From contig JAUCEF010000003.1 in NCBI GenBank assembly GCA_033558025.1, forward strand, positions 1,638,001 to 1,702,000: 64,000 bases of DNA, read 5' to 3'. The notes beneath the pieces are model-generated. The model had not been told where the DNA came from, ran no database searches, and saw only the letters and a program-made list of their open reading frames with translations. The DNA comes from Phytophthora sp. 'mugwort'. Its lineage: Eukaryota > Oomycota > Peronosporomycetes > Peronosporales > Peronosporaceae. Position numbers and translations under genes: made by a program. Within the stretch, counting starts at the first letter, position 1. The number at the start of each line of letters is the position of its first letter. Positions 32,584 to 45,021 of this stretch are shown here, in pieces.

Positions 32584-33548
32584 ACAGCATACTTTTTCTC
32601 GCAGCGTCTCTGTTATGTTCATAAGACGATTTTGTACTTGACATTTGTAAGGAGAAACTGGTCATGGATCGTTATAGTGAAAACAATATAATGTTGCGTG
32701 CGTAAAACGGTCCTGTATCACGTGCGCAGGGATAGGTTTCATCCAATGGGGTTCGGTTGAATATGATAGAGAGGGAATGCCTCACCAACCACTCATGAGT
32801 GGCTCACACCCATCAGATCCTCATTCTTAGAGCATTGTTCAATTAGAAAAGTGATGACTTTTCTCGGTGACGGCCTATATGGCGGAGGAAAAAGTCGGCG
32901 GCAGAAATTGTCTTCTTGTCCAAGTCTGCAAAAGTCGATGGGAACAATTTTCTTAACCGACCATTAAAACAGCATATACACACCATGTTCCTGGAGAGGT
33001 TTCCTTTTATTGGCAAGCATTTCGTGCAACATCATGAAGTACGTTGCTCCTGCTTCGTTCATGCGCGATGCTAGTGCAGCTACTTAAAACGCTGTCGCTC
33101 AAAGAACGTCACCAGCTACACAACTGTAGAGAGACGAAAATGCGTAAGGGAATCTCCCCCCCCCCGCGCGCGCAAACGCTAACTGCGTCCACGTGACAGT
33201 GCCTCCTCCATCGCTTGGTTTGCCGCCCTACTATACGCAATACGAAGATAATCATTCCGACGAGTACACACAACAGTGCCTACGTTGAGGCTCAAACACC
33301 GAGCCTAGTTGAACTAGAGCCACCGCGAAAAGAGCCAAGTATGCCACTCAAACCGTGAACTCAATGAACACAGTACCGCCACGATCACTTCCAAGACGAA
33401 GGCTTCTGGACCCAAGTCTTCCACGGGAAGGCTGTCAAGTCTACGGACCGCCGCAACGATAGCCAAGGTCACGACACGCTACACTCTCAAGCCCAAGATG
33501 GCGGACATGCGCAAGTTTTCTACAATTTCCGACTACATGTCGTATCCA

Positions 33549-33652
33549 TCTGACGCAGCGGCGTCCACGTCCATGGCAATATCACCAACGTTCTCCGTAT
33601 GCATTTGACGCAGCGGCGTCTACGTCCATGGCAAAATCGCCAATTTTCTCCG
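33549..33652. repeat. Two copies of a 55-bp unit
   Basis: Copies start at 33551 and 33606 with TGACGCAGCGGCGT, followed by ACGTCCATGGCAA. Both read DAAASTSMA in the plus frame; the 55-base period puts the second copy in a different frame. Confidence 0.85.
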
Positions 33653-34881
33653 CGACCACTGCGGCACTCGCTATGTCGATGTCGACGTCCATACCGTCGT
33701 TATCTGCACCACAATTTCGCGCCTCACAACACTCTTCCATCTTGAAATCACTTTAACTTTAGTTCCCCTCCAAAAGTCGTCTCCCCTCCGGAAAAGTAGT
33801 GTCAGACCTACTTGTTTGCCGACGTTTAAGTCGACAAAACGACCACCAATGTTTTCAGATGTCCCGGCTTGCAATAAGTCGGTGCGAAAAGTAATCGCAT
33901 TTTTATTTGGACAACGGTATAAGAGCGTTGTCCAAATGAGCATTCCAATTTGTCACAGGAGTATTTGGAAGGCTGTAATAAAGTAGAGCCTACTGTAGGC
34001 TTATCAGTCTCTTTATGGGTCGCTGAGTGTAACATCGTTAATTGCCTCAGAGAGCTCATCGTTGATCGTGGAACAAACCATCAGAAACAGACCACCGACG
34101 ACACATGCAAGCATAGATTTTTCAGCCTTGATCCTTAAAGTGTTGAGCCGCGCGATACGGCACACCGTCGCCGTGCTCCTGGATCCACACGCCGACCTCG
34201 AGCTTGCGATATATTGGCACCCCTTGTCAAATGACTCCCATTGCTCCGTTGCGAAAGTGAGCCCCCTCGCTCATTGTGAACCGCGCAGTTGAATTATTGA
34301 CCAGTCAATCGAAATTTCACGACAACCACACAACGGTAGACTTGAATCCGATGCAGTACGTCTATTTTTTTCACCGTTCTTCAATGTGTCACTAAAGTGG
34401 GAGTGGAATTCAAATAAGGATGGGTCTTTTATTCGGGAAAATACGTTATTTAGGAAGAAAACTAACGAGGGCCCTCATCGGGAGGTCCCACTACACACAT
34501 TTCTCGAAGTGTGATAGCCACTTGCCGGTATTGTTGTATGCTCTTGTGTTGGAACACTGGTGACTTCACCACGCAATAGCTATTGATGACACTTACCAGT
34601 CGATACCGGTTATGATCTGTAGATGAATGTTCAGGCAAATGACTGTCGCGGCTTCGTAAAAATCTCGGAGGGTAGGTGTATTCATTGATCGAGATATAAC
34701 GACGAGCTCAGGGCATTCGCTTACCGTCCATTTTCTCCATCATGAGCATATACCAATGTTCAGCGTTTACAATACCTCCGCCGCCTGTTCAAGTGTACTC
34801 CTCTCACAACGAAACTGAGTCTGCGCTGCACAACTGGACCAAGAACCATGGGTATAACGTGTCTTCTAGGCGTGTGCGCCG

Positions 34882-36054
34882 GTGTGGGAAACCCTGAAAG
34901 AAGTTTGGGCGCGTAACTACGAGTGCGACAGAGCTGGGGTCCCCAAGAGCACACAACATTTTGTTGAAAGAGACCGAGCTCGTACCAATCGTGGATCTAA
35001 GCACTCGGAATACTCCGTGCGGATTGCTATACATGATGTCAGTAAGGAGAACCTGGCAGGATATGGAAGATTGTCCATACCAAACGAAGTCATGAACGTA
35101 TATCTCAAGGTGTCGGAAGACATTCACGTCCATTCATATCACCGTCGCCGTGATGCTGCGGCGAAGGCACCCTTGTCGATCGAAAACACGCAAGCCCCAG
35201 TGGATCGTCAAACTACCGCTGGCGTTTCTGCTTCTCGCATTCATGCTACTCTTCTGAGTGTCGATCACAATACGATTGGTGATGCAAGGACATTGCAAAC
35301 TCAAAGGACGCAGCTCGAGGTGATGCCCTATCAACCGGTGTGACTGAGGCTCTGTTTACCAGCTGCTGCATCACCTTTTTTTCAAGTGGACTACGAGCCC
35401 TGAGACCAACGATTTTAGCATTTGTTTTGAGGTCATCCAGCGATGACCTCATTGTTTGAAGAGCACTGCGATGTATTTGTCGCAGACTGCACATACAAAA
35501 CGAATAAGTACAATTTACCCCTGTTAAACGTCTTCACAATGACGGGTTGTAACACAGTGTTGCCGGTTGCTCTGTGCTAGCTGCCTGGTGAAACCGAAGA
35601 GGACTACGTCTGGGCCTTCAACATGGCCAGGCTACTTTTATGATTAAGCACGACATTGGCTGCCCACGTGTCATTTTGCTAGATCCTGTTTATAACTGCT
35701 ATGAACGCCCTTGATAAAGTTTTTCCTGACGTTTGGTTTATGGTGTGTCGGTGGCACATGGATAATTACGTGGAAGCACAGGCACGTAAGCACTTAGGGC
35801 AAGTGAATGTTCCTAATCCTGTTCCTGGTCAGCCGAAGAAGAAGGATACGTGGAAAACAAATTCATTCATGACGACATTCCATGGAGCGGTAGACGCAGA
35901 GACGGAGGAGGCATTTGATGAGAAGCGTCAGAATCGCAAGTCCAAGAGTGCAGTAGTAGCTGCATATCTAAAGGAGATGCTGGTGAACACTTTAGAGAAC
36001 AAGACAATGAAAATGTGGTCTCTATACGTACACTTTACTGTTTGTCATAACTAA
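34882..36054 (+). pseudogene. MULE (Mutator-like) transposase, broken
   Basis: The first frame (34882-35343) contains TTAGVSASRIHATL, typical of the region before the MULE catalytic core. The core follows across breaks: DCTYKTNKYNLPLL (first Asp) near 35484, LPGETEEDYVWAF near 35585, and NALDKVFPDVWFMVCRWHM in the frame 35701-36054. In intact MULEs the core is D...D...E with CRWH just after the second Asp. Here the second Asp region (near 35640-35700) is interrupted by stops. Sequence between 35343 and 35480 is too shifted to follow. The C-terminal half with any zinc finger is missing. The adjoining minus-strand Copia gag remnant begins at its end. Confidence 0.78.
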
Positions 36055-37219
36055 GGTAATACGGTAAAGGGAATTCCATTCCGTTCAGCCGACTGACCGA
36101 ATGTGATGGCCTCGTAGACACGGCCTTGCATGCATCAACTAACACGTCTATGGGTAGCCAGTCCTGGGTTGGCGCAATCTTCCGCTCCTTGTCCTTTTCC
36201 TTGGCTTTCGCGCGGTACTTTCCCTTGCCAGTCCTCTTTTTTTTTGGCGTTTGTTCAGCGTCACCTCGCGCCTTCCTTACGGCACGTGGGTAAGACCAGA
36301 TGTTGCGTCGGAAAACCTTTTGGTCGACGTCTTGCTTGAGATGCGACCCACCGCTGATGTCATTGTGGACGCCAGCACAATAGTAGCACGACATTGCACC
36401 CAGATTCTGGTGCGAATCTTGTGTCGGCTGGGAAGTGGCCTTTCTTTTTCCTAGGGCCGATCCAACGGCTTTGGCAGGCTTGATCGCCTTAGCATCAACG
36501 TGGTTCACGGACGCACCATTGCCCAAAATCTTGATTTCAGCCTTGCTCTTGCTCCCAAAGATCGCGCAGAGTTTGGACTCGACGTTTACCAGCGTGAACG
36601 CTTCTGGAGTAAACACAACCGCCGAACCCCAGAGGTGTCCGGGCAGGACCGCCAAATCTTGATCAGCATCATCTGCTGCGAAATCAGACCAACTTTCAGC
36701 GCCTCGGCGCTGTTCCGATTTTCCTGGTCTCTTGCGGCCTTGAGTTGCTGGAATAGGTGTGAAACGCTCTTAAAATCAGAGGCTGCAATAGCTTCGAAGC
36801 GCTGCACCAGCTCCACCACTCCAGACTCGGTGTTGAGGCCATATTGTTTCTCAATTGCACTCCAAATCTCGCGCACCGGTTGTTGCATCAGCCTCTCGTC
36901 CGCAAACCCCACCGGAAGGGTTACCTTCAGAAGATCTTTGATGTACAGCGATTGCTGCCTGACGAAAGCCTTTGAAGCTCGTAAGCGTCTTTTCTTCAAC
37001 CATAGCCCCTAGCCCTGGTTCGTCGAGGACTGGTTCTCTCACGAACGCATCTTTGTAGCGAGTAATCGGTACGCGACGCTTCGCTTGTGGCTCGGTCGCA
37101 TCTAACGCATCACTGAGCGCGACCAGATGAGCCTTGACGTTGTCTTTTCGCCCAGCGAATAGGGTCTTCTTGCCGTGAACGGCCAGTTTGTCGGTCACAC
37201 TTTGGCTCGTTTTTTTCAT
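36035..37219 (-). pseudogene. Copia-type retrotransposon gag, broken
   Basis: Starts at an ATG at 37219 (MKKTSQSVTDKLAVHGKKTL). The second frame, 36999-36586, has the gag-like REIWSAIEKQYG and RFEAIAASDFKSVSHLF (UBN2-like gag fold). The third, 36655-36035, has TLVNVESKLCAIFGSKSKAE and a degenerate zinc knuckle (CYYCAGVHNDISGGSH) where the last cysteine is lost. It ends in Lys-rich sequence (KKKRTGKGKYRAKAKEKDKE). Gag packages element RNA; protease, integrase and RT are absent, so this is a 5' fragment. Frameshifts at about 36990-36860 and 36650-36590 break it. LTRs could not be located by eye. Confidence 0.72.
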
Positions 37220-37249
37220 TTTACTTGAAATGTTAAAATGGCTCAACAC

Positions 37250-37913
37250 TGTAGAGGCTCACTACGTGCGTATTTACCCGTTATTCCTAATAGCCCTACT
37301 CTAGACGATGTGTTCAAGCTGAAGCAAATTAGGAAGTGAGCACGCCTTCGGACTGCGGCATCGATTCCTTGCCTTCAATCGTCATCGCACTATGTACCCA
37401 GATCACACCATCTATGATCTGTTCTGAATGTCCTCTCGTACTTGATGTCTATAGATACATCATGTTTAAAAGGATATATCATTCAGTTTCTCTCTTAGGC
37501 ATACAGGCTATTCCTGTAGACTTCCCGTTCAACACTGTGTAGCTTTTCTCCTTTTTTTGGATCGCCATGACTTCCATGTCGCGAAAACCCGAATGGTTTC
37601 AACAAGCAGGTAAACTTAGACGGTTGTCTCCGTGATTTTAACAAGAACAACTCAAAATGAAGAGCCAGCGCACTCGTAAATAGATAACGTTGTCGGATTA
37701 TCAGTACCGGTATTCGGTGGTATCTGTATTGAACGCCGGTGTTTTGCTCGGTAAATACCTTGAAGTGGGTACATGCATAATTAGGTATTTTACGTAGAAG
37801 AAAATAACATGTTCTTACGATTCGTAATTACCAGTAAAAAGGGCTGAGAGTGATGGTCGCTTTTGCCGTGACCGCCCAAGCGAAAGAACGCTTGGCCAGC
37901 GGCTCATCAGATC
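37250..37913. other. Upstream region of the KH-like protein gene
   Basis: No gene. Around 37700-37760 there are several CCGGTA/TACCGG sites as near 1150 and 56700. The first 200 bases upstream of the ATG at 37914 include a short purine/AT-rich segment, but I see no clear promoter element. Confidence 0.3.
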
Positions 37914-40900
37914 ATGGCGGCTTCTAGCGCGGACAACATGCCGACTGGGGAAGAAGCGGCGCCGCAGTCTCCCTATCAAGGGCGTGCTGACGTTTCAGCC
38001 AATGCGCAAGCGGTGAAGACCAGAGCAGCAGACGAGAGGAAGCAACATGAGCCTGCGATAATGGCGCGTCGCCCTGCAGCTCAACGAGTGCGCACTGTCC
38101 GGTTAACAACGCATGTGCATCCGGATATGCTGGTGCCGTACCTGTACGGCGAGCACGGCGGCCGCAGCATTAATTCGATCGCGAACGCCACGGATTGTAC
38201 CATTGACTACTGTGCACTGTCCCCTGGCGAGCCTGAGCGGTCGCCGCAGAGTCAGGCTTATGTGATGAACTTTTTGGTGTCTGCGGGGTCCAGTGAGACG
38301 CTAGAGGAGGCTACCATACAACTGAGGAAACTGGTGGACAGAGTACAAGTGCATATACAAAACAAGGCCAGGGTGAGCAGGCCCATGAGAGGACGAGAAG
38401 ACGTGGACATGGAAATGGACGGCACGAGGCAGCAGTACTATGAGGCAGGTAGAGGACGGCGTGGGATGGTGTCGCCCAGGATCTCAGGATCGGAAACCAC
38501 TGGGCTGGACGCTGCGTCAAAGAGGAAGACCATCCAAGATGAGAGATGGGCGAATGGTAGTGCAGTGATGGAGCCTGAAGAAGGTTGGGACATTTCGCCA
38601 ATGCAGCGAGTGTACTATGCTCCTGGTGGCCCTAGAGCTCCCCGACAGCGACCGATATATATGGAAGTTACGGATGTGGAGGCGGATGAGAAGAGCGATT
38701 TTGTGATGCCGGAACGTCGAGCGGCTGTGGAATCAACTGGAGCGGACGCGTTGTATTCGAATCAGAGAGCTCAGTCGCCGAGCCACTTCGTAGCACGCCG
38801 CAGAGCGCGTCGATATCCTGATCAGTCGCGATGGATGCCGAGGAATTACCCTGTGCAAATGCGTGAAGCAGCGTATGCGACGTATGCAGTTGCGTCGCCA
38901 CACGGAGTAAATGAACAGGCTCAGCGGACCTCGCGTAATCGGCAACCGCGTCAAATTTATCAAGGAGTACCGAACCATTTTGCACAATCAGAATACAGTC
39001 CGTACGAGTACGACGATGCTGATGAAGAAAACGACGCAGATTTTCATGCATATGATGAGACAGCTGATCTCACAAACGAAAATGCGGGCGCAAACGAATC
39101 CTCGCGATTTCGCGACGTTCCGGAACAGCACGAACCTGTGCGTCGCGGGCGCCCTCGACGAAACCTAAAGCGCCGGCTTAGCAATATGCGAAACGATGGT
39201 CCACCACCACCACCTATTTACCGGCAACGAATGCCGTATATTTATGACTATGCGTATGATGAAGATGACGAGTGGGTGACGGAGGAAGATGAAATGGCGG
39301 TTGCGTATGACTATCCTCCACAATTTCGTCCTGTGGAAATACCTGTTGTACGTCGGAGACGACGATTTGATAGTTTGAACTCCCAGCAGTGGAGTAATTC
39401 CGCTGGTCCTGGACACACTCAGATGTACAAGCGTCGTCGAATTCCACGAGATGGCGGCTTCTCACTCCGACATGACACGAGTGATGACCCAGCCTTCGAA
39501 GCGCCCAACCGCGAGAATGTAATTCCTCATGGCCCTCGACCAAGAACAGCGCGTGTGGATCAGCTTGGAGTTGCAGAGAACCCAAGTACGGATATATATC
39601 CTGGACAAACACGAGATCTCGCGGATACGGCGGAAATTCCGACGGAAGACGGATCTACGGTGTCTAGTGCGAGTGATACTCATGTCGACAACGCTGTAGT
39701 GGAGGGATCGAAACATGATACTGTTGCCAACGAGAATGCATCAACGGAAGGCACTGGCGGAAAACTGACGGATTCCGCCAGCAACCGAGAATCAGATAGA
39801 CTGGCACAATACATTACGTTAGACCAGACAAACGTCAGCATTAGCGGCGAGGTATTTCAATCTACCGATGACAGGACGTCACAAGATGGACATCCACAAC
39901 AACGCATGTCCACTGAGCTCAACTTACAGAGCGAAATCATGCCGTTGGATCCGATCGAAGAGACAGCAGCTTTAGTATCACTACAGAGGTTTGCCACTAC
40001 GACAAGTTCCTTAACAAGGTATGTGCAGCTTTGGGTACTGTGGTTACTAATTCTAACTAACACTTACTTTTACTTTTCGTACTAGAAAATCTCCAGAGAG
40101 CCGTTTTGCTTGCCCCCCGTCTCCTGATGCCAGCTGCAATGCCCCGCGGGAGATGGAAAGCGCGATGGTTCAAGTACCTCCTGGTGTTTCTGAAGCTCCG
40201 ATTCGTCCCCAGTTACCTGTTCCAGTCCCAATAGTTTCGGAACATAATGCACAACCAGATCCCCGCTCGGACGAAGCACAAAACACTCAACCAACACATG
40301 AGGCTTCTACTCCAGTTGAAATTGTCGTCACTGACACGATTCGGATTAACAAGCATGTTATTGCGTCATTGGAGCGAGTGAACAAGGTGGAAGCCGATTT
40401 TGTGGTGGCAAAAGCAGCGCTGTCAGTGCAAGAAGATAAGTTTCGTCGACTAGAAAACAGCAGCAAATGTCATCGCAGGCTTGACGTTCTGTGTGGCATT
40501 GTGTATGACCTTCAGCGCCAACTGGGCTCTCATTCGTCTGCCATGGACGACTCTCGCGAGCAATACTTGCTGGGTATGCTTGATAGCTATCTAGGAAATC
40601 TATTCATTGAAAGCGAGCAGACGTTGCAAGAAAAAGTTGACGCACTGCAGGCTGGAGTAAAGCATTTTCTTGCAATGGACGTTTTCCCATTCCGCAACCA
40701 GGCCGTTAAAAGCAAACCGGTAGTAGCGTCCGGACTTGAAAGCGTTCCTACCAGCTACTCCTGTACGACGTCCACAAAGGCTATTGCACAAGATCACGAC
40801 AACAATGATGACGCAGTTGGTATGGATTGGGAGGAGGATGGCTGGTTCGAAGAGAGCGCACCTCGTGACCCGGCGGTTACCGATGAGAATCAAGCAAACT

Positions 40901-43107
40901 TTGTGGCGCAGATATCGTCAAGGAAAAGCAGTATGAAATTCGATAGGGACTTTTTGTCGATCAAGCTAGAAGAGGGACGTTCTTCGCGGTGGCCTCGCGA
41001 GTTGCCATCGTTCATTTGGTCTCTCTTAGCTCGAGTGATCTCCTCCGACCCGCCATCGTACGTTATGAGGGTAACGCATAAGCGCCTTATGGATGAAATT
41101 GCGAAAGGTGACCCGTATTACTATTTGCAACCGATGGTTGTGCCCAAGGAGGCCGACATGTCTTCGTCGTTGGGTCCGTCGCCCTCTCAGCCGTGTGAAT
41201 TTGGATGCCGAGGTGCCTCAGCTTTGAAGTGGGAACGAAAGTTGGTGTCTCAAATTAGTTCGCGCATGAAATCTTTCGACAATGTGGCATACTCTCTGGC
41301 TCGTAGCAGTGGAGGCAAGGAGGTCCTCAACCGCAAGAAAATGAACTCGATTATTCGAAAGCTGCATTTGGTAGCGATGCAACTGCACTCACTAGTGTCG
41401 CACTTGTATTGCGTGAAGGGCCAAATAACGTGTAGAGAGGTTGACTCGCTACCGATTGCGTTGAATAATTCTCACTTCGAACGAAAGATGGGTGTGTACA
41501 AGTCAAGATTGAAGCTGGTGGTGCCGAACAAGTACCAACAGCAACCGACTCAGCAACAGCAAAGCACCAGTGAACCGGCCGAAGAGCTCCTCAGAGATAC
41601 ATACGAGTTCTTTCCAGAGCTTCTCCTTTGCGTTGATATATGGGGATACAATTATCGTGAGAGCCAGGCCAAGCGTCACAACAGCAAAAGTTTGCTCGGT
41701 GATCAACTCGCAGGCTCTGGCGCCTTGTTCCCGCTCGGCTTTTTCCGCGGAGTGGAAAGTCTGGCGTTTGACTTCGAGCATGACAGCAACGGGCTGCTTC
41801 GTTGCATATGTGACGAGCTCTTGAACATCGTATGCCTGTGGAACGATTTTAAGTGGACCGACAATCTCTCGACTGTGGCTCTGGATCGCGTGGAATCGTT
41901 CGAGACCGATGTGACTGCTAGCATTCTTAAAATTTTAGAGCTTTACGCCCACCACCTGCAGTCGTTATGGGCAGTGCGCTTGCTGGATGAGCCAGAGCAG
42001 CTTCGAAGCGTTCACTTCACGCAGTTCAATGCGTATTATAGTGATCGAAGCCAGGGCAGTTTGAATACGAGCATTGAATCTCGTACGAGTGTTGGCTCTC
42101 AGTCGCGAGCACCAGGGCCGCCAAAGAGACCGGTAGGTCCCAATCGTGACGCGATCACTGTTGATCGGTTGGTAGCAAACGAAATTGTGGAACAGCGCCT
42201 TGCCGAAGAGTATTGGAACCACAAGGTCACAGCGCTATCTTCCCACAATCCAGACGGCGGTGCAATGGAAGTGGATGGTGCTGAACCGACTTCCGGCCAG
42301 CTACTTAGCGCAGAGACTATTTCTTCCTGGGACCAACAAACTATGGCGTCATATTTATTGCGCTGGAGTGACGTGTACGCAATCCGTTGCGATGTGAATG
42401 CGCTTTCCGCTGTTACGAACCACATGCTGAAGCATGAAGTGCAGAAATACAGTTTTCTGGGTCGCGACTGCCATAGTGAGGCTGGGGGAGACAACGCGAG
42501 TAAGACAGCCGTTGATTCAGCAACACGACAACTTCTTGCAGTTGTGAGCCGCGCTCAAATGCTGGTCCGTGACGCTCTGATTGGTGCCGAAAAGGTAGCG
42601 TTTCACTCTGCAGCCAACCAGCTCCCAGAGGAGCGAAAACGCTCGACGTGTGATGAAGTTGAGCTTGAAGGAGACGAGACAAGTGAAGCAGTTGAGTCTA
42701 CAGCCTCTTCCAGCAAAAAAACGGGGGAAAAAACGCTGTCCTGCCAGGCTACGGTCGGCATGCGGAATGATGCACAAGCCTACACACACAACGATGCTGC
42801 CTCGGATTCGGAGCACTGTTCGCATGATGCTGCGCAATCCAACACGTCGAATACTGCAGGGAGTCACGCCGTTGGTATCCAGGAAGAGGTGGACGTGGAC
42901 GCTGGCATGACTTTGGAGCAGCCTGAGCTGAAGGACCTGATCCAGTTGCTGGCGGTCACGAAGCAGGACATGCAGGATCTTTGTGGCCACAGACCTCGGT
43001 CTGCTCGCATGCGTGAGAAGGTGCAGACGCAGTCCCTCCAGCTGGCCCGGCAAGCGGTCGAGATTTTCCGTAACATTAGGAACATGTACGGGTCGCAGCG
43101 TCGATGA
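37914..43107 (+). CDS. Two-exon gene for a large protein (about 1708 residues) with N-terminal KH-like domain
   Basis: Exon 1 runs from the ATG at 37914 to 40018 and exon 2 from 40086 to the TGA at 43105-43107. The 67-nt intron between them has GTATGT and TAG ends and a CTAAC branch-like site. Splicing joins the two long frames (a split Arg codon, then KSPESR), whereas without it exon 1 would end in a spurious hydrophobic tail. Residues about 64-152 resemble a KH fold (HPDMLVPYLYGEHGGRSINS with GEHGG in the place of the GxxG loop), suggesting RNA binding. Residues 160-660 are charged and disordered with acidic tracts and RRR clusters (nuclear-localisation-like). Exon 2 is largely helical, ending in a conserved-looking region (KDLIQLLAVTKQDMQDL). 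I do not recognise a named family. It is intact and lies between two transposon clusters. Confidence 0.8.
40019..40085 (+). other. Predicted spliceosomal intron (67 nt)
   Basis: Donor AAG/GTATGT, acceptor ACTAG, and TTCTAACTAAC as branch site about 40 nt before the acceptor. The length is normal for oomycete introns. Removing it keeps the two long frames in phase. Confidence 0.85.
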
Positions 43108-43471
43108 TGCGGATAGTTGTGGCGTTGTTGTATTATAAGTTTCGATTTCGTGATGAACCTTGGATGACAGATTCAATTGTGGAAACGGATTTTCGCTTTG
43201 TTAGCAAAAATGTGATTTTCAGCCTTTCGCTTTGCCTGTAGTTGAATTCACTTGTGAATCTGCTGGTGTTTAACACTAAGTACGACAGTGATCAGCGAGC
43301 CAGAAATAGCGGTCCATGATGGAGTAACCAAAGGCTTTGCGGGAGCCAATAAGCTCTTGTCTTAAACGCCAGCAGTAATATTATAATTGGATTATTTTTT
43401 TCTTAAAAAATATAAAAATCTTTAAAAACTAAAATAATTAAAATAATTTGTATTAAATAATCATATTATTA
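43108..43471. other. Intergenic AT-rich boundary
   Basis: No gene. Sequence becomes very AT-rich from 43377 (A/T runs), which may mark the left limit of the Polinton-like element. No terminal inverted repeat partner was found by eye on the far side. Confidence 0.35.
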
Positions 43472-45008
43472 ATGCACTGTCTGCATCATCTCTTAGTGGT
43501 ACCCGTCAAACAGCGACTCAATCCAACATCACAAGCGTCGATATTCTATCCGGATTTTCAAGCGGTGGCTCTCTTAACAATATCCGGGTCATCACACGAG
43601 TGCTCTCTATTACTAGAGCATCCTCGTATATCGATTCGTCATCGTACAGACTCAGTGGAAAAGCTATCGACCTGACCGTGCTGAACGGGGGCTATGGCAT
43701 TTTCACGTAAAAAAAAGCTCTGATCTCCGATTCATTTAATGTGATCCGTGTTCCACTTGGTGTAGCTGAGTCAGGTTGTATCTCGTTTTACAAGAACACT
43801 CCAAACTAGGAAATAGTATATCGCTTTCGTGATTCTGACGATGAGGGACTCACCATCGGGACTCGAGCACTACTATTCAGAAATGCAGTCCACTACTTCA
43901 CCTTGTGAGTGGGTACGATCAATCGGGAGTAGTTGGCACAAGTTCTGCTGAATACAAAGAGGTTATTCGTTCAGAGCACAGGCTCGTTGGCCTTGCTACT
44001 AATTATCAATCCGGTTGGCTCCACGGCTATCTATTAGGATCACAGGCATGGGGCGGGGATGCCGGAACTCAATTTTACAGTAGCTCTTCAGCTCTCAATA
44101 TCGTATCAGGATCTTCGACGACGAGCGCCTTCGCATCATCAAGCAATCTGTTACTTCTTAATGATGGAAGAGCATTAGGCATGCTCTTCCATCATGAAGA
44201 AGTAACAGATTGTTTCCGTCGGGTTCATACCAGCTGACCATAAATGGCTCAACTATATATAATGGAGCCTACATCGCCGGTGGATCTACTATACTCCACC
44301 TATATATCAACATATCACCAGCCACTGGTAGGCCAAGCATCCTACTGGATGATACTAGTTTTTCAAGTTGGGAAATATCCATTGGCGGAACAGCTCGTAG
44401 CAGCGCAGCAGATAGCATGTACTGGTATAGTAATGGAGCAACAAGGATGATACTAACTTCTTCTTGGCGCCTCGGAATTGATACTACGAGCCCTTCGAGT
44501 TATTTGCACATTGCATCTTCAAATTCGTTCACTTTTGGTATGGGCGGTAGTACTGTATACTATATATCGACTCAGAACGGGCAATGGAGTTGCAGAAAGC
44601 GCTCTCGGTTCGATCGTCTACAACATCTCTGCTGTTTTCTCGGGTTGCATTTCGTGCCAAGCAATGGCAAAGACCTCTGATCGACGACTCAAGCGAAATA
44701 TTCAAAGTGCCCCTCTCGATCGCATCAGGCGTCTCTACGACAACGTTGATGTAGTTCTATATGATTGGATTGAATCTGAAAATCGACCAGGGCAGGAGGT
44801 AGGGTTGTTAGCTCAAGATCTTGTTTCGGCTAATTAACAACTTTGACCAGTGTCTTCTATCGAGACGATATCGACGAGGGAGAAGATCCGTCGCTCGAAC
44901 CAGCAAAGCAACAGTTGAACGTTGACTACAGCAGGATTGCAGTATATAACATGAAGATGATTCAACACCTCCTCGGTGAGATTGAAAAAATAAAAAAATC
45001 GTCTAGTT
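43472..45008 (+). pseudogene. Tail-fibre-like protein with S74 intramolecular chaperone domain, broken
   Basis: The 5' part has short fibre repeats resembling NITSVxxLSGxxxGGSLNN (43490-43610). Beta-rich segments with NGSTIYNGAYIAGGSTILHL (44240-44300) and WRLGIDTTSPSSYLHIAS (44465-44530) follow. The C-terminal S74 domain begins near 44665: SDRRLKRNIQSAPLDRI, then QEVGLLAQDLVSA. It ends in a helical tail, DYSRIAVYNMKMIQHLLGEI, to a stop at 45008. In phage fibres and endosialidases this domain trimerises the fibre and cuts itself off at a Ser just before the SD(R/K)RxK motif; here SDRRLK is intact. At least four frame breaks and a 32-bp hairpin (44144-44212) make this copy unable to encode the protein. 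A host-attachment role for particles is inference. Confidence 0.78.
44144..44212. repeat. Inverted repeat, 32-bp arms with one mismatch
   Basis: Bases 44144-44175 pair with 44181-44212 except at 44160/44196; the loop is TAGGC. The arm is coding sequence of the fibre gene, and the two frames of that gene meet here. Confidence 0.95.
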
Positions 45009-45021
45009 AATATAAATAATC

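Larger units (their letters stand above)
31980..34881. other. Long non-coding stretch
   Basis: No supported gene in 2.9 kb. There is a palindrome at 32557-32583. A Ser/Thr-rich frame without a clear start runs through about 33300-33618 and holds a 55-bp tandem repeat. A C run lies near 33160 next to a GCGCGCGC stretch. The Ser/Thr-rich frame (for example KTKASGPKSSTGRLSS) might be a relic of a surface protein, but it ends in a stop and has no ATG that I trust. Confidence 0.4.

Noticed and set aside
32404..32691. 95-residue plus-strand ORF with aromatic residues
   Set aside because: AT-rich composition and no family signal; probably chance.
37914..40085. A 723-residue protein ending in a hydrophobic membrane anchor
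   Set aside because: The hydrophobic tail is the translation of a GT-AG intron; splicing joins this frame to the next long frame.
44210..44680. Separate secreted beta-rich protein
   Set aside because: It is the middle of the S74 fibre gene, in frame context with repeats before and the S74 domain after it.
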